This document shows, one piece after another, positions 58,547-64,000 of a stretch of 64,000 nt of DNA. Under the pieces are notes generated by a model. That model ran no database searches. It worked only from the letters and a program-made list of their open reading frames with translations, and had not been told where the DNA came from. Both the position numbers and the translations under genes were made by a program. Within the stretch, counting starts at the first letter, position 1; the number at the start of each line of letters is the position of its first letter. This stretch comes from Takashimella koratensis (taxonomy: Eukaryota; Basidiomycota; Tremellomycetes; Trichosporonales; Tetragoniomycetaceae): assembly GCA_003116875.1 (NCBI GenBank), contig BCKT01000010.1, positions 744,001 to 808,000 of the forward strand, read 5' to 3'.

Positions 58547-60168
58547 ATGGCGACCTCTCAACTACACAGGAAGCCATCGAGCACATGCTGCGCCGAGCCG
58601 GCGGTAGGTCCGCCTTTACTCGAAGTTCTCGAGATGCGCCGGGTCGACCAAAAGGACGCGGATGATGAGGTCAATCCGCCCGACCACGGTCTTAGGGCTT
58701 GGCTGGTCGTCGCCGGCGCGGCTCACGTCTCTTTTGCTGCTGGCGGATTTGTCGTAAGTCACTCTTGTGTAGCTATACTGATTGTTGAGAACACTTGGGG
58801 AGTCTTCCAGAGCTACTATCAAGATACATTGTTCGCGGGGGAGTCGGCGTCAAAGATGTGAGTAAGGGATCAGGCGTCGAGACTGACGAGTTAGCGCATG
58901 GATCGGTTCCATCCAGTACTGCCTCTACTTTATGCCTGGCCTCGTCATGGGCCGGTTGGTTGACATAGGAGCGTATCGAATCCCGTTCTTTGCAGCCGGT
59001 CTGCTGTTCCCAGTCGGTGTGATAGTGACCGCCCAGTGCAGTCAATTTTGGCAAACGCTTCTGTCGCAGGCGTTCTTGGCTGTGAGTTGAGCTTGTGGAC
59101 TCGCTGACGACAGGGTGGAAGCGGTGGCGTACTGTTTGGAACTGCCATGGCGCTCACAGGGCACTGGTGTAGGTGTTGCGTGCATGTCAAGTGTTGACAG
59201 CAGTCATCAAACGAAGGGCGTTGGCATTTGGGATCGTCTCTGCGAGCTCCTCCATTGGTGGTACAATCTTCCCTATCATGGTCCGCAAAGTCCTCACACA
59301 CTTGGGGTAAGTCTCAACGGGTACCATGACTAAAGTCAGCTTTCCCTGGGCGATGCGGATATGCGGCTTCATCCTCGCCTACGCGTCTGTCTTTGCACTA
59401 CTCGTGAGTTTTCTTTTGACCGGGCTGATACGCAGACGATCAAGCCGCGCAAAGCGCCTGTCAAGGTTCCTGGTGGCATGCTCAACCTCCGCGCGTTCAA
59501 GAGCTGCGCTTACTCCTGCGTAAGCCTCAGACCCGACCTTGCTGACCCTAGTGTGTGGTCGGATCGTTCTTCGTCATGCTGGGCTTGTACACCCCTCTCT
59601 CGTACTTTGACGTGACTGGAACCCAGCTCAACCTGGGCGAATACTCGACGTACCTCATTTCCATCGCAAACGCGGCGAGCCTGTTTGGGCGGCTAGTCCC
59701 TGGCCTGGTGGGAGACCGGTTTGGGCCGTTCAACTTGTTGATTCCTGGCCTGCTTGGAAGCGCAGCGACTGTGAGTTATCTCGTCTTCCCGACTTCTGAC
59801 CACAGACCCTGGCGTGGCCATTCGCCAACACGCTTGCGACCATTACCGTCGTCGCGACACTCAACGGCGCGTTCCAGGGCATCTTTGTCAGCCTGTACGC
59901 CCCAGGCATCGCCCAGATGGGTACTGTAGGTTGAATATGTGGATCAAGCTGACCCCAGGCGGACGACCTGGGTCGACGCATTGGTATGCTCTCCTCAGTC
60001 ATTGGGCTGGGATCGCTGTTTGGCCCACCGATCAGCGGCGCTATCCTCAATGCTACGGCATCCCTCCACCCAGTGTCGTACTTTGCAGCAGCGGTAGTGC
60101 TTGGCGGAGCCGTTATTATGACAGGGTGTCGGTGGTGCATGATCAACGGGTTCTGGGGCAAAGTATGA
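58547..60168 (+). CDS. MFS transporter, monocarboxylate porter family (second)
   Basis: Several exons with unusually short introns. The N-terminus is ambiguous: in-frame ATGs at 58364, 58547 (MATSQLHRKPSSTCCAEPAV) and 58634 all lead into DGLRAWLVV-type sequence (NPPDHGLRAWLVVAGAAH), the MCT helix-1 motif. Later blocks are NTWGVFQSYYQDTLF, AWIGSIQYCLYFMPGLVMGR, RRALAFGIVSASSSIGGTIF, GLYTPLSYFDVTGTQLNLGE, ANAASLFGRLVPGLVGDRFG, GAFQGIFVSLYAPGIAQM and GMLSSVIGLGSLFGPPISGA. It is similar in type to the transporter at 9852-12719 but lacks the long low-complexity N-terminus. Substrate unknown. The neighbours (Rds1-like, PhyH, Dal5-like) make this an accessory, probably metabolic, segment. Confidence 0.82.
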
Positions 60169-60369
60169 CGCATTGTTCCACAGCATTCTTAAAGCAAACA
60201 TTCATATAGACGGCGATAGAGCCATAGATGACAATCCATTTCTGTTGCCCACGGTGTAACAAGAGATGCGCGGTGCCTGGGGAACGAAACAAGCATTTTT
60301 CCTACCCAGGGGTGTTTTGTTCTCGACTTAGGGATAAGACTTTGTCGTTTCCCATCAACCCTCAGATCA

Positions 60370-60626
60370 ATGTGCTACGCGATCACCTGCAACACTTGTC
60401 ATAAGACGACGTGGGCTGGATGTGGTAAGTCTAGTTTACACTGCCGCATGCTGATATTTTCAAGGACGACACGTGGAGCAAGTAAGTCGGCGCCGGGGTG
60501 GATCCTAACGACCAGGCGCTTCGATACGTGCCGATGGATAACCGGTGTCCGGCCTGGGAGAAGGGAGGAAACAACGCTTGTGACCCCGACCACAAGGAAG
60601 AGGAGAGAAGCTGTGTGGTAGCATGA
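60370..60626 (+). CDS. Small Cys-rich protein (60 aa), three exons
   Basis: Exons 60370-60424, 60465-60481 (17 nt) and 60516-60626; introns of 40 and 34 nt, each with GTAAGT donor and CTGAT/CTAAC branch points. The protein starts MCYAITCNTCHKTTWAGCG, continues RHVEQALRYVPMDNRCP and ends KEEERSCVVA. The Cys spacing MCxxxTCxxCxKxTWxGCGxH is a pattern I recall from small fungal hypothetical proteins that end in a Cys-x-Cys motif; it looks like a zinc-binding mini-domain. Here the second half carries NRCPAWEKGGNNACDPDH. Frames that ignore the introns stop early, so a single-frame search misses it. Function is unknown. Confidence 0.7.
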
Positions 60627-61140
60627 AGACGGTGGCGGAGAAGGGTGGCTTCGAGTTGGGACTGATGTCCGTATTTGGTCATGATGATCATGATCTAAGC
60701 TCAGGAGTTAATGCATGTATAATACGCGTGCCGAGGACCGGAGACGGATGAAGAGGAACTCACTGGAGAACCTTGAGCCAACGCATTGCGATGTGAGAAG
60801 AGTTATGGATCGGGATCGGGGACAGTGGTGGGTCGGAGCAGTTCGGTCTGCGATGCAGGAAGGCTTCGCAAATGTGAGCCCTGCTTGATCCATTTGGTTA
60901 GGGAGGGAACGGTTACTAAATCCCCGACACTCCGAGGACTCCTCGCCTCGGGTCAGCCTGCCGCCCCACCGCGGCCATCTCGGTCCGAGGAGTCCATCCT
61001 CTCTCTTCCCCAAACGACTCCCCTTCCCCACAGCGCGCATCTTAGCACTGTATTTATCGTGCCATACATGGGCACCAGAAGAACCAACTGCCACGAACTG
61101 CAGCAGACCATCCCATCTCAAATCCGACACCTCTTGAATC
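60627..61140. other. Intergenic, PhyH promoter
   Basis: About 510 bp upstream of the PhyH gene. No gene seen; a few scattered short frames only. Confidence 0.35.
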
Positions 61141-62466
61141 ATGATTGTGGCACCACCTCCACCTTTTGTGTTTGACGGTAAACTCACCACTCCCTCGGGT
61201 GGCTCGTTGCCACCTGATTCGTGGGCGAGATTTGTCGAGTCGACTCCAGACATGTCGACGGAGGAGCTCCAGATGCGCTGGGAGCGAGACGGGTATCTCT
61301 ACGTCAAGGGGCTTCTGAAGCCAGAGAACGTCCGAGAGTTCAGAGCGAGGTTCTTCAAAGGTGAGTCGATTTGCGTGCGATGCGCTGACAGGGAACAGAG
61401 ACGGCTCACCTCGGCCTTCTTGAACCGGGCACAGACCCGAAGGAAGGCGTCTTCACAAAGTCTCCTGAAGGCGTCGAGACTGTAGGTTCAGGTCTCTAAT
61501 GCTGCTGACCATTCAGTACCTCCACCCCGGCTCCCTGCGGCCTGGAAAGGTCGCTTACGATGCGGGAAAGTCCAAAAAATACTTGTAAGTCCACTACCAA
61601 CAGGGACAGTGCTGACTTGACTAGCGAAGCGTGTATCGCGGCCCAACGCTCAGACTGGTTCCACAAGTTCCAGACTCAACCCGAGATGACCAACTTTATC
61701 AAGCGCCTGACTGGCTGGGACGAATTACACCTTCTCAAGAGGCAATTGTTGCGAGCGGCCATGCCCAAGGGCGATACCACCATCGTTCACTGTAAGTCAT
61801 AAAATTCACCTTACAGCTTACGAATAGATGACCAGCTGTACTTCCGACACGGTCCGCCCAAATTCGTTACCTGCTGGGCACCTCTTCAAGACACTACCCC
61901 CGAGATGGGCGGGCTCATGTATCTGTCCGACTCGGCGTCGGTCGGAGAGGAACTGGAAAACAACTTTAGCGCTCGGGCCCAACACATGTCGGACGCTGAG
62001 AGGAAGAGCGCTTTCAATGCCAACATGGCAAGTATTCCCAACGATAACCCGAATGTTCCCCCCTGACTGTGGTTCAGATGGCACGAGGAGCGATCAGCAA
62101 CGACGCAGGACAGTTCGCCAAGGATCTCGTATGTGTGGCAGTGAGGAAAACGCCTGACCCACACAGAAACGCAAGTGGCTCATGGCCGAGTTCAAAGAAG
62201 GCGATGTCGTTCTGCACAACCCCTATATCATTCATGGCGCCTGCGTCAATACCACCGAGCACGTCATGTTGCATACGGACACTCGATACGTCAATCCTGC
62301 GGATGGATTTGACAAACGCTGGAACGTGTTCTGGGACCGTAAGTCTCGAGTCATTTAACTTCAGATCAACGCTGATTTCTTTAGCCAACAACGACGTCAC
62401 GTAGGTTCTCATTGTTGCGCATTGGGGAAAGCTGACAGATATAGGGATCCATCTCTCAAGAAATGA
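61141..62466 (+). CDS. PhyH-family Fe(II)/2-oxoglutarate dioxygenase
   Basis: At least seven exons with short introns. Start MIVAPPPPFVFDGKLTTPSG; the usual N-terminal module is present as MRWERDGYLYVKGLLKPENV. The facial triad reads HYD (the H-Y-D is made by a splice at about 61791: CAC T / AT GAC, in IVHYDQLYFR), distal His in HNPYIIHGACVN and the 2-oxoglutarate Arg in HTDTRYVN. Core blocks include FVTCWAPLQDTTPEMGGLMY and KWLMAEFKEGDVVLHNP. The C-terminus ends FWDPNNDVTDPSLKK after two more introns. The family hydroxylates phytanoyl-CoA or diverse secondary metabolites; substrate here is unknown. The gene is flanked by a cysteine-rich protein and transporters, consistent with an accessory catabolic role (inference). 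Confidence 0.88.
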
Positions 62467-63093
62467 GTCAACGGACTTGGTGGACCACGTTGTTTTGGGA
62501 CTGTAAAGGTTTTGTTCAATGATATTCTAGCCGCTGCGTTATGAATCACTGTGCAAGACTCGGGCGGTACTACTTTGACAAGGATGTCTGGAGATCTACG
62601 TAGTCTCCTGGAGTGCCATCAATCTCTTGGTGTCGAACAGAAGCCTCGTTACTAAGCAAAGTCAAACTGTGGTAGCGGTAGCACTCTGATAGGTCTGGCT
62701 TGACAATCGCTTGCAGAACTGAATGACAAGATACTCATTTGACGAAGAGGCGTTTATCTATCCACGAGATGGTGATGCATATACGCTCCTCGTCTCATGT
62801 CTTAGCGTGGCTTGTTGAATCGTTAACAAGATTACGACCTACGACAAACCTCTGCTCGTTTAACGGTGCTATGGTCACGTTCACAAACAGGCGTTGCCCT
62901 GCGATGGACTCCAATCTGTACTGTATGCCTTACTGAGGAGACTGTCACTCGATCACGTACACATCAGGACAGGTAAAACATTGACTACTGCAATTGCATC
63001 TTCATCAAGCGGCTAGTGTACGGCCTCTATCTGAGCTTTCCGAGAGTCACTGTCACTTATGGAACCCAGCCAAGGACACCCATCTCCCAGCGC
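62467..63093. other. Intergenic between convergent genes
   Basis: About 630 bp between the PhyH gene (+) and the Dal5-type transporter (-). Base composition is more AT-rich than average in the window. No gene or repeat seen. Confidence 0.4.
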
Positions 63094-64000
63094 TCAGTAC
63101 AGGTACACAAAGCTGCGATGCGATCAGCGAATGGATTCCTTTCAGCGTCTCATAATCAACTCACTTAGGGTTCTGCTTGTCAGTCATGTCGGCAAAGGCC
63201 GTATCGTTGAAAGAGATCTGTGCAACCTCCCCGCTCGCAAGCCGACGCTGCTTCTTCTTGTTCTCCCAGATGAAAGCGTAGCGGAAAGCGATGAAGAGAC
63301 CGAGCTCGAGGCAGTTGGCAACCAAGAGAGAGCCAATGCCAAGGTGATAAGTGGGAGCCTGCGTAGTGAGGTAGAACTTGATGTTAGCAAGATTTGCAAG
63401 TCGAGACTCACGAATGGTGAAATAATGTTCCCGATGCAAGCGCCAAACCAGATGGTTCCGGAAACCAACATCTTCTTGGTCTGACCGGCAGTGTTCGAGG
63501 TGATGACGGAAAGGAAGATGACAAACGACGCCTGGTACGAGCCGGTCAGGTAGAAGCAGATAAGTCGGCCAACATAAGCGTCCACGGGAGCGAGCAGGAA
63601 GCCCAAAGCACCGGCAATGGTCGGTAGCATGAAAAGCCCGGATACGATAGTTCGCGAGTTGTTCGGGAGGCGTTCGTTGATGAACGCTCCAAGAGCAATC
63701 CAGATGACGACCAGCATTCCCTGGGGGATACCCAAAAGGGAAGTCTTCAAGGTGTCACCCTTGACAAGGCCCTTGATGACCAACGTCGAGAAGTTGGAGA
63801 TGCCGCCGTTGGCTGAGTAAGATCAGTAACCCGATCACGGGGGAGTAGTCTGACCAGGACTCACGAATGTTACAGATGCAGCCGAGAGCCAGGTACATCC
63901 ACGTCTTGTAGTCGAGAACAGTTTCTTTGACTTGGTCCCACTTGATGTGTCGGTGCTCGATACCGGTCTGGCTCTTACGCATACGGCCGACAATCATGAC
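63094..64000 (-). CDS. Dal5-type (anion:cation symporter) MFS transporter, C-terminal part
   Basis: Only the C-terminal half is in the window; the 5' end is beyond 64000. Exon sequence contains WDQVKETVLDYKTWMYLALG, NGGISNFSTLVIKGL, LLGIPQGMLVVIWIALGAFI, PTIAGALGFLLAP, SYQASFVIFLSVITSNTAG, QTKKMLVSGTIWFGACIGNI and YAFIWENKKKQRR, all typical of the allantoate/nicotinate permease (Dal5/Tna1/Seo1) subfamily. The last intron (63164-63113) joins DKQNP to the final 19-nt exon, so the protein ends NFVYLY, matching the family's usual N..FRY.. end; reading through gives a false stop at 63161. Substrate: small organic anions such as allantoate, vitamins or sugar acids; not resolved. Confidence 0.88.

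Noticed and set aside
63161..63163. Stop codon after DKQNPK in the Dal5-type transporter
   Set aside because: The TGA overlaps a GTGAGT donor. Splicing to 63112 gives the NFVYLY end usual for the family.

Overview
The window is nuclear DNA from a basidiomycete fungus, most likely a tremellomycete yeast. The reasons are dense genes on both strands, many short GT-AG introns (often 35-110 nt, with CTGAC/CTAAC branch points close to the acceptor), moderately high GC, and fungal-specific families such as Rmt2, Akr1, Rrg9, Rds1-like ferritin-like proteins and Dal5-type transporters. The class assignment is inference. No tRNA, rRNA, CRISPR array or transposon was recognised. All gene models below were built by hand from splice signals and reading-frame continuity.

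0-15 kb. An unidentified partial gene (-) diverges from APC11 (+) across a promoter with a 12-bp E-box palindrome. AKR1 (palmitoyltransferase) follows. A probable Pol I factor (Rrn9-like, -) and RMT2 (+) then share a 217-bp divergent promoter. A monocarboxylate-porter-type MFS transporter (+) and a proline iminopeptidase (PIP1, -) converge.

15-31 kb. Two tandem FAD oxidoreductases of the AIFM2/FSP1 type (+) are followed by an HMG-box protein with a long, G-rich upstream region (-). A second proline iminopeptidase (PIP2, +) lies downstream of a triple CACGTG cluster. An unrecognised protein (-) follows.

31-51 kb. This stretch holds a roughly 1.7-kaa disordered RING-H2 E3 ligase (-), a kelch-repeat protein (-), an Rmp1/Nepro-like RNase MRP protein (+), an orphan protein kinase (-), a STIMATE/YPL162C-type membrane protein (-) and Rrg9 (+).

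51-64 kb. The most unusual gene is here: a continuous open reading frame joining a DNAJC28-type DUF1992 domain to an ADCK2/Cqd1-type UbiB kinase-like domain (-). The right end looks accessory. It holds a small hypothetical protein, a secreted Rds1-like ferritin-like protein, an MFS transporter, a 60-aa cysteine-rich protein built from three small exons, a PhyH dioxygenase and a Dal5-type transporter cut by the window edge.

The window is mostly housekeeping: ribosome and RNA biogenesis (Rrn9-like, Rmt2, Rmp1-like), mitochondrial function (Rrg9, the UbiB fusion, the oxidoreductase pair) and protein turnover or modification (Apc11, RING ligase, Akr1, peptidases). A metabolic or transport-rich segment follows after about 55 kb.
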